DNA from: Erysipelotrichaceae bacterium OPF54
GTDB lineage: Bacteria; Bacillota_I; Bacilli_A; Erysipelotrichales; Erysipelotrichaceae
Reading direction: 5' to 3'
Assembly (NCBI GenBank): GCA_022834735.1
Contig: BQKD01000001.1
Span: 783,659 to 847,658, forward strand
Length of the DNA: 64,000 bases
Program-made: the position numbers and the translations under genes
Notes under the pieces: model-generated
Databases searched by the model: none
Told to the model about the DNA's origin: nothing
What the model saw: only the letters and a program-made list of their open reading frames with translations
In this document: positions 26,152 to 35,092 of the stretch, in pieces
Layout: every line of letters starts with the position of its first letter
Position numbering within the stretch: position 1 is the first letter of the stretch

Positions 26152-27255
26152 ATGATCGAACAAGTAACAAAATATCGCCGGGATCTGCACCGCATTCCCG
26201 AACTGGAACTGGAACTGCCCTTAACATGCAAGTATATAACGCGGGAACTCAAAAAACTCGACTGCACTCTCGAACATCCGATCGAATATGCGGTAACCGC
26301 TTTTTTTGATGCCGGAAAAGAGAAAACGATAGTTTTCCGCTCCGATATGGACGCGCTGCCCGTTACCGAGGCGACATCGTGCGAATTCAGGAGCCGTCAC
26401 ATCGGCTGCATGCATGCCTGCGGCCATGACGGCCATATGGCCATGCTGCTCGGATTCGCGCAGTGCCTGAACACGTTTTATAAAGAGCTGGATCATAACG
26501 TGCTGCTCATCTTTCAGCCCGGCGAAGAGTCGCCAGGCGGCGCCCATCTCATATGCCGCACGGGAATCATGGAAAAATACAATGCCGTATGCGTGTTCGG
26601 GACGCATCTGTGGCCGATGATCCCGGAAGGCGTCGTAGCGACCCGCAAAAATGAAATGATGGCCCGCTCCAGCGAAGTCAATGTTAAAATTGAAGGAAAA
26701 TCCAGTCATATTGCCAAGTACAAGGAAGGGGTGGATGCGATGGAAGTCGCTGCCCGCTATCTGCTTAAATGCTATGAAATCGAAAAGATGTATCATCCTG
26801 ACGTTTACCGTCTGCTCCGTTTTGGAAAATGCGAGTGCGGAACAGTACGCAACGTCGTTGCCTCCCAGGCAAGGTTGGAAGGGACGCTGCGCGCCTTTCA
26901 GGACGAGATCTACTGGGATCTGCGCAAAAATATGCACCATATCGCCTCGTACCTCGAGCGAAAATACGAGGCCAGGATCGAACTGGAGTTTTCGCTCGGC
27001 TATCCGGCTGTCATGAATGATCCGCAGCTGACAAACCAGGTGCTTGCGATCGATCCGGACATCATGGTACTTCCGGAACCGGAAATGATCAGCGAGGATT
27101 TCGCCTTTTATCAGCAGGAAGTGCCGGGCGTATTCTTTTTCCTTGGGACCGGGACCGGGATCCCGCTGCACAATGCGCACTTCGATTTTGACGAGCATAT
27201 TTTATTAAAGGGAATCGAGCTGTATACAAAAATAGTAAAAAATCTGAAAATATAA
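26152..27255 (+). CDS. M20 family amidohydrolase, probable N-acetyldiaminopimelate deacetylase
   Basis: A 367-aa metal-dependent amidohydrolase of the M20D group. Metal-binding residues are seen in RSDMDALP, MHACGHDGHMAML, FQPGEESPGGA and GTHLW, and a dimerisation domain lies around residues 175-290. It is transcribed divergently from the lysine operon, which encodes the acetyltransferase DapH but no deacetylase. The simplest reading is that this enzyme removes the acetyl group from N-acetyl-LL-DAP, like B. subtilis YkuR. M20D enzymes also act on hippurate or other N-acyl amino acids, so the substrate is inferred from context. ATG 26152 follows AAAGGAAAC. Confidence 0.72.
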   Translation: MIEQVTKYRRDLHRIPELELELPLTCKYITRELKKLDCTLEHPIEYAVTAFFDAGKEKTIVFRSDMDALPVTEATSCEFRSRHIGCMHACGHDGHMAMLLGFAQCLNTFYKELDHNVLLIFQPGEESPGGAHLICRTGIMEKYNAVCVFGTHLWPMIPEGVVATRKNEMMARSSEVNVKIEGKSSHIAKYKEGVDAMEVAARYLLKCYEIEKMYHPDVYRLLRFGKCECGTVRNVVASQARLEGTLRAFQDEIYWDLRKNMHHIASYLERKYEARIELEFSLGYPAVMNDPQLTNQVLAIDPDIMVLPEPEMISEDFAFYQQEVPGVFFFLGTGTGIPLHNAHFDFDEHILLKGIELYTKIVKNLKI

Positions 27256-27323
27256 GTTCATATGATTATTTTCTTTGAAAAAAATGTGGCATAATAGGCT
27301 TAACCAAAGGAGGAGAAGTACTT

Positions 27324-27488
27324 ATGGCAAAATATGTATGTGATGTATGCGGATGGATCTATGACGAGGAAGCCGGATATCCGGAAGGAAACATTGCTGC
27401 CGGAACAAAATGGGCAGATGTTCCTGCTGATTTCGTATGTCCGTTATGCGGCGTAGACAAATCGCAGTTTTCATTAGTTGAAGAATAA
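27324..27488 (+). CDS. Rubredoxin
   Basis: A 54-aa rubredoxin with two CxxC iron-binding knuckles (YVCDVCGWIYDEE and FVCPLCGVDKSQF). It is a small cytosolic electron carrier, in anaerobes often delivering electrons for oxygen or peroxide reduction. AAAGGAGGAG precedes ATG 27324. It has its own terminator. Confidence 0.95.
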   Translation: MAKYVCDVCGWIYDEEAGYPEGNIAAGTKWADVPADFVCPLCGVDKSQFSLVEE

Positions 27489-27500
27489 TCGGGTTTCATG

Positions 27501-27533
27501 AAACAGGCAGACACAGTGCTGCCTGTTTTTTTC
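27501..27533 (+). terminator. Terminator of the rubredoxin gene
   Basis: AAACAGGCAG / CTGCCTGTTT with an 8-base loop and a long T tract. Confidence 0.88.
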
Positions 27534-27577
27534 TTTTATAAAGAGTAAACTGGAATTACAGAAAGAGAGGAAAGAGT

Positions 27578-28195
27578 ATGAAAGTATTGATCGTCAATGG
27601 AAGTCCGCATCCGAAAGGAAATACGGCCATCGCGCTGCGCGAAGTGCAGAAGACCCTGGAGGAAAACGGGATCGGGACAAGCTGGATCGATATCGGAAAT
27701 CAGGATATCCGGGGATGCATCGCGTGCAATTTCTGCAAGAAGAATGGACGATGCGTCTTCAATGACCTTGTCAACGAAAGTGCGGCTGTATTTGAAGAAG
27801 CAGACGGGATCGTAGTCGGCTCGCCAGTCTATTTTGCCCAGGCCAATGCGACGTTGAGCGCTTATATGACGCGGCTGTTCTATTCCACTTCGTTCGATAA
27901 GACGATGAAGGTCGGCGCTGCCGTTGTCGCGTGCCGCCGGGGTGGTGCCAGTGCAGCCTTTGATCAGCTGAACAAGTTCTTCACCATTTCTCAGATGCCG
28001 GTCGTCAGTTCGCAGTACTGGAATTCGATCCATGGACGCGATCAGGGCGAAGCGGTTCAGGACGAGGAAGGCCTGCAGACGATGCGTACCCTGGGAAAGA
28101 ACATGGCATTCATGCTTCAGGCCATCCAGGATCAGAAAGACCGGTCCGGCCTACCCGAAAAAGAACCAGGAATTTCCACTAATTATATTCGTTGA
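27578..28195 (+). CDS. Flavodoxin-fold NAD(P)H-dependent oxidoreductase (iron-sulfur flavoprotein type)
   Basis: A 205-aa protein with the N-terminal FMN-binding loop LIVNGSPHPKGNTAIAL and SPVYFAQANATLSAYMTRLF. A cysteine motif CIACNFCKKNGRC near residue 47 is like that of iron-sulfur flavoproteins and related reductases. It should bind FMN and reduce quinones or other small acceptors. It follows rubredoxin, but a terminator lies between them, so a shared electron path is only a guess. Confidence 0.82.
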   Translation: MKVLIVNGSPHPKGNTAIALREVQKTLEENGIGTSWIDIGNQDIRGCIACNFCKKNGRCVFNDLVNESAAVFEEADGIVVGSPVYFAQANATLSAYMTRLFYSTSFDKTMKVGAAVVACRRGGASAAFDQLNKFFTISQMPVVSSQYWNSIHGRDQGEAVQDEEGLQTMRTLGKNMAFMLQAIQDQKDRSGLPEKEPGISTNYIR

Positions 28196-28215
28196 ACCGG
28201 AGCTTCCGGTTTTTC
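28195..28215 (+). terminator. Terminator of the flavoprotein gene
   Basis: AACCGGA / TCCGGTT with a 3-base loop and T-rich tail. Confidence 0.75.
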
Positions 28216-28301
28216 TTTTCTTACAAAATCATAAGAAAATCTTTAGATTCGTGTCAGGTATCATTTAGATTTTACCGTTAATATGAAATCAGGTGATACA
28301 T

Positions 28302-28877
28302 ATGACAAAAAAAATCGTGCAGTATTCGACATGGATGACGACCGCAGCCTTTCTCGTTGTGATGGTGTGGTTTTACATGCAGGGCTATTTTCAGGATCCA
28401 GCCTCCCTGCAGACCCTGATGAGCCGTACCGGCCTGTTCGCGCCCCTGCTCTTTATCCTGATCCAGATCATACAGGTCGTGATCCCGATCATTCCCGGAG
28501 GACTGAGCTGCGCTGCCGGCGTGCTCGCGTTCGGACCGGTCAACGGATTCCTATACAATTATATCGGTCTCGTTCTTGGCTCGATCATAGCCTTCCTGCT
28601 CGTAAGACAGTATGGCAGGCCGTTTATTCTCAAATTCGTAAAGCAGGAGCAGTATGACAAATACATCGGCTGGCTCGACAAAGGAACAAAATTCGACTGG
28701 TTCTTTGCGGCAGCCATCTTCTTTCCGTGTGCGCCCGACGACCTGCTCTGCATGATCGCGGCGCTGACCAAAATGTCCCTGACAAGATTTACACTCATCA
28801 TCGTGCTGGGCAAGCCGCTTGCGCTTCTTGCCTACAGCATGTCGCTGACCACCCTTCTTTCCATGATCCCCCATTAG
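28302..28877 (+). CDS. TVP38/TMEM64 (VTT/DedA-like) membrane protein
   Basis: A 191-aa protein with about five hydrophobic segments and the VTT-domain signature: IPIIPGGLSCAAGVLAFGPVNGFLYNYIGLVLGSIIAFLLVR, then FFPCAPDDLLCMIAALTKM. Members of this superfamily are implicated in lipid scrambling or undecaprenyl-phosphate recycling in bacteria; the role of this one is unknown. ATG 28302 is preceded by AGGTGAT; a GTG nine bases upstream is possible but lies on that site. Confidence 0.82.
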   Translation: MTKKIVQYSTWMTTAAFLVVMVWFYMQGYFQDPASLQTLMSRTGLFAPLLFILIQIIQVVIPIIPGGLSCAAGVLAFGPVNGFLYNYIGLVLGSIIAFLLVRQYGRPFILKFVKQEQYDKYIGWLDKGTKFDWFFAAAIFFPCAPDDLLCMIAALTKMSLTRFTLIIVLGKPLALLAYSMSLTTLLSMIPH

Positions 28878-28906
28878 GAAACCATATCATACCGGTTTCC
28901 TTTTTT
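28877..28906 (+). terminator. Terminator of the VTT-domain gene
   Basis: GGAAACC / GGTTTCC, 10-base loop, six Ts; it begins at the stop codon. Confidence 0.85.
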
Positions 28907-28937
28907 GGTATGATAGAAACAGAGAGAGGGAAGAAAG

Positions 28938-30509
28938 ATGAAATCATTACAGTTCAGTTCAAAAAGAATGTGCGTATATGCACGCAGGGGCATGGTCACG
29001 ACCGGCAATGCGCTCGCATCGAGTGCCGGGATCAGGATGCTCGAGAAAGGAGGAAATGCCGTGGATGCGGCGATCGCGTGCGCTGCCGTACTGTGTGTGG
29101 TCGAACCGACCGCCAACGGACTTGGATCCGATAACTTCGCATTGATCTGGAACAAGGATCGTTTATACGGCATGAATTCGTCAGGAAGATCGCCTGCGCT
29201 TTTCAGCAAGGAAGCGGTCCAGGCCAAGCATGGAAAGGATACCGAAACCATGCCGGTATCCGGCTGGACACCTGTTACAGTGCCCGGTGCGGTGGCTGGA
29301 TGGGTCTCCATGCATGAAAAGTTTGGAAGCCTGCCGTTCGAACAAGTGCTCGAACCTGCCATTTCCTATGCAGAGAACGGATTCCCGATCGGGCAGGAAA
29401 CCGCACGGATGTGGAACAAAGGATACGAAAAAGCGAAGAAAAACTGGAAAGGGAGCGAATACGACGGATACTTTGAAACATTCGGCTGCACGGTGAAACC
29501 CGGTCAGATCATAGCGGAAAAGAGCATCGCGCAGGCACTGCGCGATATTGCCGGAACGCGGGGAAAAAGCTTGTATGAAGGACGTCTGGCAGCACGCATT
29601 GACGAGGAAAGCCGGAAGCATGGCGGATTTGTGCGCAAAGAAGATCTGGCTGCCCACAAAGTGCAGTGGGTCGACCCGGTCAGCATCGGCTATAAAGGAT
29701 ACGAGGTCTGGGAGATCCCGCCAAACGGGCAGGGAATTACTGCGTTGATGGCTCTCAACACGATCAAGCATTTTCCTTATGACAAACATGTGCACATTGA
29801 AGCGATCAAACAGGCTTTTGCCAATGCAAAGGCATACATTACCGATCCGGACTGGATGAAAACCGATTATCATGCGCTTCTTTCCGAATCGTTTGGCGCG
29901 CATTGCGCGTCCCGGATCGATTTAAATCAAGCTAAAGAGCACGGTCCTTCCGACCCGGCGTGCTCGGGAACGGTCTATTTATGCGCTGCCGACCAATATG
30001 GAAATATGGTGTCGATGATCCAGTCGAATTACATGGGGTTTGGCAGCGGGATCATGGTCGACGGCGTTTCCCTGCAGAACCGGGGCGCCGATTTTTCTCT
30101 CAGCGAAGAGGATATCAATTTTGCCGGACCGAACAAAAGAACATACCATACGATCATTCCGGGTTTTATCACAAAAGACGGAAAAGCGTTTGCGGCATTT
30201 GGTGTCATGGGAGGGTACATGCAGCCCCAGGGACATGTGCAGGTCGTTACCAATGTGATCGACAGACACATGGATATCCAGAGCGCGCTCGACGCGCCGC
30301 GCTGGATGTGGGACAGGAACAATGTCGTCCATGTGGAGCCGGGCATGGAGGAAGAAACGGTTGCCTGGCTGCGAGCAAAAGGTCATACTGTGGTGATCGA
30401 GAACGAATATTCGCTTTTCGGACGCGGACAGATCATTGTCCGTATGGAGAACGGTGTGTACTGTGGCGCATGCGAACCGCGTACCGACAGCAACATTGCA
30501 TGCTGTTAG
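28938..30509 (+). CDS. Gamma-glutamyltransferase family Ntn hydrolase (YwrD-like)
   Basis: A 523-aa member of the gamma-glutamyltranspeptidase family, made as a precursor that self-cleaves before a catalytic threonine. The large subunit begins with MVTTGNALASSAGIRMLEKGGNAVDAAIA and GLGSDNF, and the presumed cleavage site is SGTVYLCAADQYGNMVSMIQSN near residue 345. There is no signal peptide, so unlike secreted GGT it should be cytoplasmic, as for B. subtilis YwrD-type enzymes. The usual catalytic TTH is TVY here (one threonine, no tandem). Glutathione or gamma-glutamyl peptides are likely substrates, but acylase activities exist in the family. Confidence 0.85.
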   Translation: MKSLQFSSKRMCVYARRGMVTTGNALASSAGIRMLEKGGNAVDAAIACAAVLCVVEPTANGLGSDNFALIWNKDRLYGMNSSGRSPALFSKEAVQAKHGKDTETMPVSGWTPVTVPGAVAGWVSMHEKFGSLPFEQVLEPAISYAENGFPIGQETARMWNKGYEKAKKNWKGSEYDGYFETFGCTVKPGQIIAEKSIAQALRDIAGTRGKSLYEGRLAARIDEESRKHGGFVRKEDLAAHKVQWVDPVSIGYKGYEVWEIPPNGQGITALMALNTIKHFPYDKHVHIEAIKQAFANAKAYITDPDWMKTDYHALLSESFGAHCASRIDLNQAKEHGPSDPACSGTVYLCAADQYGNMVSMIQSNYMGFGSGIMVDGVSLQNRGADFSLSEEDINFAGPNKRTYHTIIPGFITKDGKAFAAFGVMGGYMQPQGHVQVVTNVIDRHMDIQSALDAPRWMWDRNNVVHVEPGMEEETVAWLRAKGHTVVIENEYSLFGRGQIIVRMENGVYCGACEPRTDSNIACC

Positions 30510-30575
30510 TGCTATTCCCATAATTATGTGATATTATAAAACAAATGGACATTGCGAATAAAGAGAGGAAAAAAA

Positions 30576-31349
30576 ATGAAACTTTTAGCTAGCGATTACG
30601 ATGGAACACTGCATTATGGTGATTCGATCATGGAAGAGGACCTGCACGCGATTGCCGGGTGGAAAGAGGATGGAAATGTGTTCGTTCTTGCGACCGGACG
30701 CTCATGGCCTTCGATCAGAAAACAGATGGAAAAATTCGACCTGCCGGCCGATTATATCATTACCAACAACGGAGGAATGGTTTTTGACAAGGACGGAAAC
30801 GAACTGCTTTCCAACTATCTGGATTATGTGACGGCGCTTGATATTCTTTATGCGGCCAAGGAGTCGGAAAACGTAGCGAGCTATGTGGTCAATGACGGCT
30901 ACAGCCGTCACAAAGTTGTCGTGGATCCGACAGTGACGGATCACCGGTATCCGACGATGCAGCCTGATCTGCCCGAAGAAGATGTGATGGATCTGGGAAA
31001 GTTTGCGCAGATCGTGCTTTCCATGGCAAGCGCCGATGCGGCGCTCGATATGAGCGAGCAGATCAACCATTTCTTCGGAGCGTCTGTGACAGCCTATACG
31101 AACAACACCGTTGTCGATATCGTCCCGAAAGGCGTATCCAAACAGAGCGGGCTTGATTTTGTCCGCGCCTTTATCGATGTGAATGACGAGGACGTATACG
31201 CGATCGGCGATTCCTACAACGATGTGCCGATGCTTGAAAGCGTGGAAAACAGCTATGTGCTGGCCACTGCGCCTGAGGATGTTCAGAATCAGGCCCGCCA
31301 TGTCGTGCTTTCCATCAGCAATCTGATCGAACAGACAAAACAGTTTTAA
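30576..31349 (+). CDS. Cof-type HAD-IIB phosphatase
   Basis: A 257-aa HAD hydrolase with motif I ASDYDGTLHY, motif II ATGRSW and motifs III/IV VSKQSGL and AIGDSYNDVPMLE. The IIB cap domain lies between (about 80-180). Such enzymes dephosphorylate sugar phosphates or flavin precursors with broad specificity. ATG 30576 follows AGAGAGGAAAA; the frame extends upstream without a site. Confidence 0.88.
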   Translation: MKLLASDYDGTLHYGDSIMEEDLHAIAGWKEDGNVFVLATGRSWPSIRKQMEKFDLPADYIITNNGGMVFDKDGNELLSNYLDYVTALDILYAAKESENVASYVVNDGYSRHKVVVDPTVTDHRYPTMQPDLPEEDVMDLGKFAQIVLSMASADAALDMSEQINHFFGASVTAYTNNTVVDIVPKGVSKQSGLDFVRAFIDVNDEDVYAIGDSYNDVPMLESVENSYVLATAPEDVQNQARHVVLSISNLIEQTKQF

Positions 31350-31372
31350 CAATACGGAACAGGGGGAGTGTC

Positions 31373-32311
31373 ATGAATGTATCATGGGATGACATCTCAA
31401 TGATCATAAAGCTGCTGCTGGATATTCTGGTCGTCTGGGCCCTGATCTATTCTGTGCTGCGGATCATACGCAACAATTCGCGGACGATCCAGATCTTCAA
31501 GGGGATCATCGTGATCCTGCTGATCAAGATGATCGCTATGGTCATCGGACTTCACGCACTGAATCATCTGATCGATATTTTCCTGAACTGGGGCGTCGTG
31601 GCCGTGCTGATCCTTTTTCAGCCGGAGATCCGTTCCATGCTTGAAAAGGTCGGCAAGACGACCACGATCTTCAATATGAACGTCTCGGAAGGCGAATATG
31701 TGCATATGATCGATCAGCTGGTCGATGCCTGCGCAGCCATGTCCAAAACAAAAACGGGCGCCCTGATCACCATACAGCAGTCTCAATCGCTCGAGGATTA
31801 TATCGAGACAGGGATCCGTATGGATTCGGAGGTTTCCAGCGAGCTGATCAAAACGATCTTTCAGTACGGTACACCGATGCATGATGGCGCTGTCATCATT
31901 CAAGGGGTCAAGATCGCGTGCGCGGCAGCGTATTTTCCGCCCACGACCAAGGATCTGCCAAGCAAATACGGAGCCAGACACCGGGCGGCGGTCGGGATCA
32001 GCGAGATCACGGATTCGATCACGATCATCGTCAGCGAGGAAACAGGGAACATTTCGGTTGCGATCCGCGGACAGCTGACGCAGTACAAGCCGGAAGGGCT
32101 GCAGCGTCTGCTCACCAACAAGCTGATCGTAAACGAAACGAAAGCGACCTTGTTCGATCCGGTGCTCAGAACGGCCCGCAGCTTTTCGCTGAACCGCACA
32201 AGAAGAAGCGAGGAACGAACGCCGCAGAAAAACGGTGACGAACGGATCAAGCCGATCGAAATTGTCGATCTGTACTCGCATAGTGGAGGAAAAGAGCATG
32301 GACCGCAATGA
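31373..32311 (+). CDS. cdaA: Diadenylate cyclase CdaA (c-di-AMP synthase)
   Basis: A 312-aa membrane-bound cyclase. Three N-terminal helices (about 10-95) precede a DisA_N catalytic domain with the DGA motif (MHDGAVII) and RHR motif (GARHRAAVG). It makes c-di-AMP, which controls potassium and osmolyte balance and cell-wall homeostasis. It is followed by cdaR (14-base overlap) and glmM, the classical Firmicutes operon. A C-terminal basic tail of about 40 residues is rich in Arg and Lys. GGGGGAG precedes the start. Confidence 0.95.
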   Translation: MNVSWDDISMIIKLLLDILVVWALIYSVLRIIRNNSRTIQIFKGIIVILLIKMIAMVIGLHALNHLIDIFLNWGVVAVLILFQPEIRSMLEKVGKTTTIFNMNVSEGEYVHMIDQLVDACAAMSKTKTGALITIQQSQSLEDYIETGIRMDSEVSSELIKTIFQYGTPMHDGAVIIQGVKIACAAAYFPPTTKDLPSKYGARHRAAVGISEITDSITIIVSEETGNISVAIRGQLTQYKPEGLQRLLTNKLIVNETKATLFDPVLRTARSFSLNRTRRSEERTPQKNGDERIKPIEIVDLYSHSGGKEHGPQ

Positions 32312-33065
32312 CGCCAGAAGTTTTTTTGGTAAAGTAAAAAAGTTTGGATCGGCCTTGTTTTCAAGGCTTTCCAAACTGTTCGATAAAATCGTCTATCACA
32401 AGACCAGCTCGGTCATCGTATCGCTTCTCGTATCGATCGGGATCTGCGTGGCCGTCAATTTTGATGATATCCGCTATACTTTTTTTAACAGCGATATGAC
32501 CACGCTCAATCTGCCGGGCGTTCCGGTCGAGGTCAAGGCTGATATGGATACGTATGAGATCAGCGGGATCCCGTCGACGGTCGATCTGACACTGACAGGG
32601 GATCCGGCAGACATCCAGTCTTTCCGCAACCAGAGCAGCAACGCCGTTGTCGTGGCTGACCTGAGAAGCTTCGCGGAAGGCGACAATGTCGTTTCGCTGC
32701 AGGCCAGCAATGTGCCGAGCCAGATCGAAGTGCAGATCAATCCGTCCACGCTCAATGTGGATCTGGAAAAAAAGATCACAAAATCGTTCCCGGTCGATGC
32801 CGAACTTCTGATCGGTGTCGGGCAGAAGCGAAGCGACTTCGATACAGCGACGCCGGCGCAGACTTCGGTACAGATCAAAGCAACGCTTGAAAAACTGCAG
32901 TCCATCCGCAAGGTGGAGGCGATCGTGGATACGACAGGAAAGAGCGCGGACTTCACGATCAATGCGCCATTGGTCGCCTATGATGCCAACGGCAGCAAGG
33001 TGGATGCGCAGATCACGCCGTCCAGCGTGGAAGTCAGCGTGACAGTAAAAACGAACAACAATTAG
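32298..33065 (+). CDS. cdaR: CdaR, YbbR-domain regulator of CdaA
   Basis: A 255-aa protein with one N-terminal membrane helix (about 36-55) and an extracytoplasmic part made of YbbR-type repeats (for example VPVEVKADMDTYEISGIPSTVDLTLTG and the later INPSTLNVDLEKKI). CdaR binds and modulates CdaA. At 255 aa it has fewer YbbR repeats than the B. subtilis protein (four). ATG 32298 with GGAGGAAAAGAGC lies inside the cdaA end. The longer open frame upstream is not needed. Confidence 0.88.
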   Translation: MDRNDARSFFGKVKKFGSALFSRLSKLFDKIVYHKTSSVIVSLLVSIGICVAVNFDDIRYTFFNSDMTTLNLPGVPVEVKADMDTYEISGIPSTVDLTLTGDPADIQSFRNQSSNAVVVADLRSFAEGDNVVSLQASNVPSQIEVQINPSTLNVDLEKKITKSFPVDAELLIGVGQKRSDFDTATPAQTSVQIKATLEKLQSIRKVEAIVDTTGKSADFTINAPLVAYDANGSKVDAQITPSSVEVSVTVKTNNN

Positions 33066-33078
33066 AGGAGTAATGAAT

Positions 33079-34413
33079 ATGGGTAAATATTTTGGAACAG
33101 ACGGAGTGCGCGGCAAAGCCAACGAGGACCTGACGCTCGATATGGCGCTGCGGATCGGACAGTATCTGGGCGCCTATTACGGAAAGAACAAACATGCGAA
33201 AATTCTGATCGGCAAGGATACGCGGCTTTCCGGCGATATGTTCGAGCTGGCGCTTGCGGCCGGCGCAACGAGCACCGGAGCGCAGGTGTATCTGCTTGGC
33301 GTATGTCCGACACCGGCTGTGTCTTATCTGGTAAACAAGGAACGCTTCGACTGCGGGATCATGGTTTCGGCCTCGCATAATCCGTATTACGACAACGGGA
33401 TCAAGATCTTTGATCATCGCGGGCAGAAGATGGACGAAGACATCCTGCTCGAGATCGAAGAGTATATGGATGGCAATAGCGAACTGGATCTGGCGACCGG
33501 CGAAGGCGTAGGCGAATATTTCGACTGGCAGGACGGGCTGGAAATTTACATGTCCTGGCTCAAGAGCATCGTTCCGGTCGATCTGAACGGCATGAAGATC
33601 GCGGTCGATCTGGCCAACGGTTCGGCGACGAGCACGGCGGTGGAAACGTTGAGCTCGCTCGGCGCGACGGTGGAGGCCATCAGCAATTCGCCAAACGGGA
33701 TCAATATCAACCTGAAATGCGGATCCACGCATCCTGAAGCGCTGATGCGGATGATGAAGGAAAACGACTACGATATCGGTCTTGCGTTTGACGGGGATGC
33801 TGACCGTCTGATCGCGGTCAACTCGGACGGCGAGCAGATCAACGGGGATTATATTCTCTATATCTGCGGACGTCATTTAAAAGCGCAGAACCATTTGAAT
33901 AAAAATATGGTCGTCACGACGGTCATGGCCAATCTTGGCCTGTACAAGGCTCTTGATTCATCCAAGATCGATTATGTGCAGACCGATGTCGGCGATAAAT
34001 ACGTGTTCGAGGAAATGCAGAAAAACGATTATTATCTGGGTGGCGAGCAGAGCGGCCACATCATCTTCTATGAACATGCGGTCACTGGTGATGGCCTGCT
34101 GACAGCGCTCAAGCTGCTGCAGGTCATGAAAGAGACAGGCAAAACGGTCCAGGAGCTTTCTGAAGGACTGTTCATTTATCCGCAGCTGCTCAAAAATGTG
34201 AAGGTCAAGGATAAAAAGGAAGTGCTCAATGATGAACAGCTGAAGAAGGTAATCGATTCCGTGAACGAGGAACTGTCAGGAGACGGACGGATCCTGGTGC
34301 GTCCAAGCGGAACAGAACCGCTTATTCGGGTCATGGTTGAAGCAAAAACGGACGAATTGTGTAAGATGTATGTAGACCGTGTTGTGAATTATATAGAAGA
34401 ACGCGGATTCTGA
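33079..34413 (+). CDS. glmM: Phosphoglucosamine mutase
   Basis: A 444-aa alpha-D-phosphohexomutase. N-terminal YFGTDGVRGKAN, catalytic phosphoserine in MVSASHNPYYDNGIK, metal-binding DGDADR, sugar loop GGEQSGHI and C-terminal phosphate loop RPSGTEPLIRVMVEA are all present. It converts glucosamine-6-phosphate to glucosamine-1-phosphate for UDP-GlcNAc. GlmM also interacts with CdaA in other Firmicutes, consistent with the operon. I prefer ATG 33079 over 33073 because the GGAG is too close to the latter. Confidence 0.96.
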   Translation: MGKYFGTDGVRGKANEDLTLDMALRIGQYLGAYYGKNKHAKILIGKDTRLSGDMFELALAAGATSTGAQVYLLGVCPTPAVSYLVNKERFDCGIMVSASHNPYYDNGIKIFDHRGQKMDEDILLEIEEYMDGNSELDLATGEGVGEYFDWQDGLEIYMSWLKSIVPVDLNGMKIAVDLANGSATSTAVETLSSLGATVEAISNSPNGININLKCGSTHPEALMRMMKENDYDIGLAFDGDADRLIAVNSDGEQINGDYILYICGRHLKAQNHLNKNMVVTTVMANLGLYKALDSSKIDYVQTDVGDKYVFEEMQKNDYYLGGEQSGHIIFYEHAVTGDGLLTALKLLQVMKETGKTVQELSEGLFIYPQLLKNVKVKDKKEVLNDEQLKKVIDSVNEELSGDGRILVRPSGTEPLIRVMVEAKTDELCKMYVDRVVNYIEERGF

Positions 34414-34429
34414 CAGGAGGATTTTATAG

Positions 34430-35089
34430 ATGAAACGAGTAGTAAATATCGTTGAAGACGAGAAAGATATCAACAATCTTGTGGCGCAGTATCTGCGCAA
34501 GGAAGGGTATGAGGTTCATTCGTACTATACGTATGAAGAAGCGAGCGCACATGTTGGGGATGACGATGTTCACTTGTGGATCCTGGATATCATGCTGGAT
34601 GATAAATCAGGATTTGACCTGCTGGAGGCGATCCGGCTGCAGGCTCCGGATATTCCGGTCATCTTTATGTCGGCAAGAGATAAGGAATTCGACCGGATCA
34701 TTGGTCTGGAAAAAGGCTGCGATGACTATATTACGAAACCGTTCTCTCCCAAAGAGGTCGTGCTTCGCGTAAACAATATCATCAAGAGGGCATACAAGGA
34801 CAACAGTTCGCGGATTTCGGTCGATGGATACGAGCTCGATGAAGTGCAGCGCAAGATCTATACCGATAATGTAGAGATCGAACTGACGACAAAAGAATTC
34901 GATCTGCTCATGATGTTCATAAAAAACAAGGGTATTGCGTTCTCGCGCGATAAGATCCTTGAAAATGTATGGGATGAAAACTACTTTGGCTCGGACCGTG
35001 TCGTAGATGACACGCTTCGAAGACTGAGAAAGAAACTGCCGAATCTGAATATCCATACGATCTACGGATACGGATATCGTCTGGGATAA
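34430..35089 (+). CDS. OmpR/PhoB-family response regulator
   Basis: A 219-aa regulator. Receiver domain: acidic pair in VEDEKD, phospho-acceptor WILDIMLDD, conserved MSARD and KPFSPKE. Winged-helix C-terminus ends with TIYGYGYRLG. CAGGAGGATTT precedes ATG 34430. It is followed three bases later by its histidine kinase. Upstream glmM ends 17 bases before, so it may be cotranscribed with the c-di-AMP operon. Confidence 0.92.
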   Translation: MKRVVNIVEDEKDINNLVAQYLRKEGYEVHSYYTYEEASAHVGDDDVHLWILDIMLDDKSGFDLLEAIRLQAPDIPVIFMSARDKEFDRIIGLEKGCDDYITKPFSPKEVVLRVNNIIKRAYKDNSSRISVDGYELDEVQRKIYTDNVEIELTTKEFDLLMMFIKNKGIAFSRDKILENVWDENYFGSDRVVDDTLRRLRKKLPNLNIHTIYGYGYRLG

Positions 35090-35092
35090 GCA

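Noticed and set aside
31397..32374. 325-codon minus-strand ORF.
   Set aside because: Antisense shadow of cdaA, with low-complexity Asp/His/Arg content.
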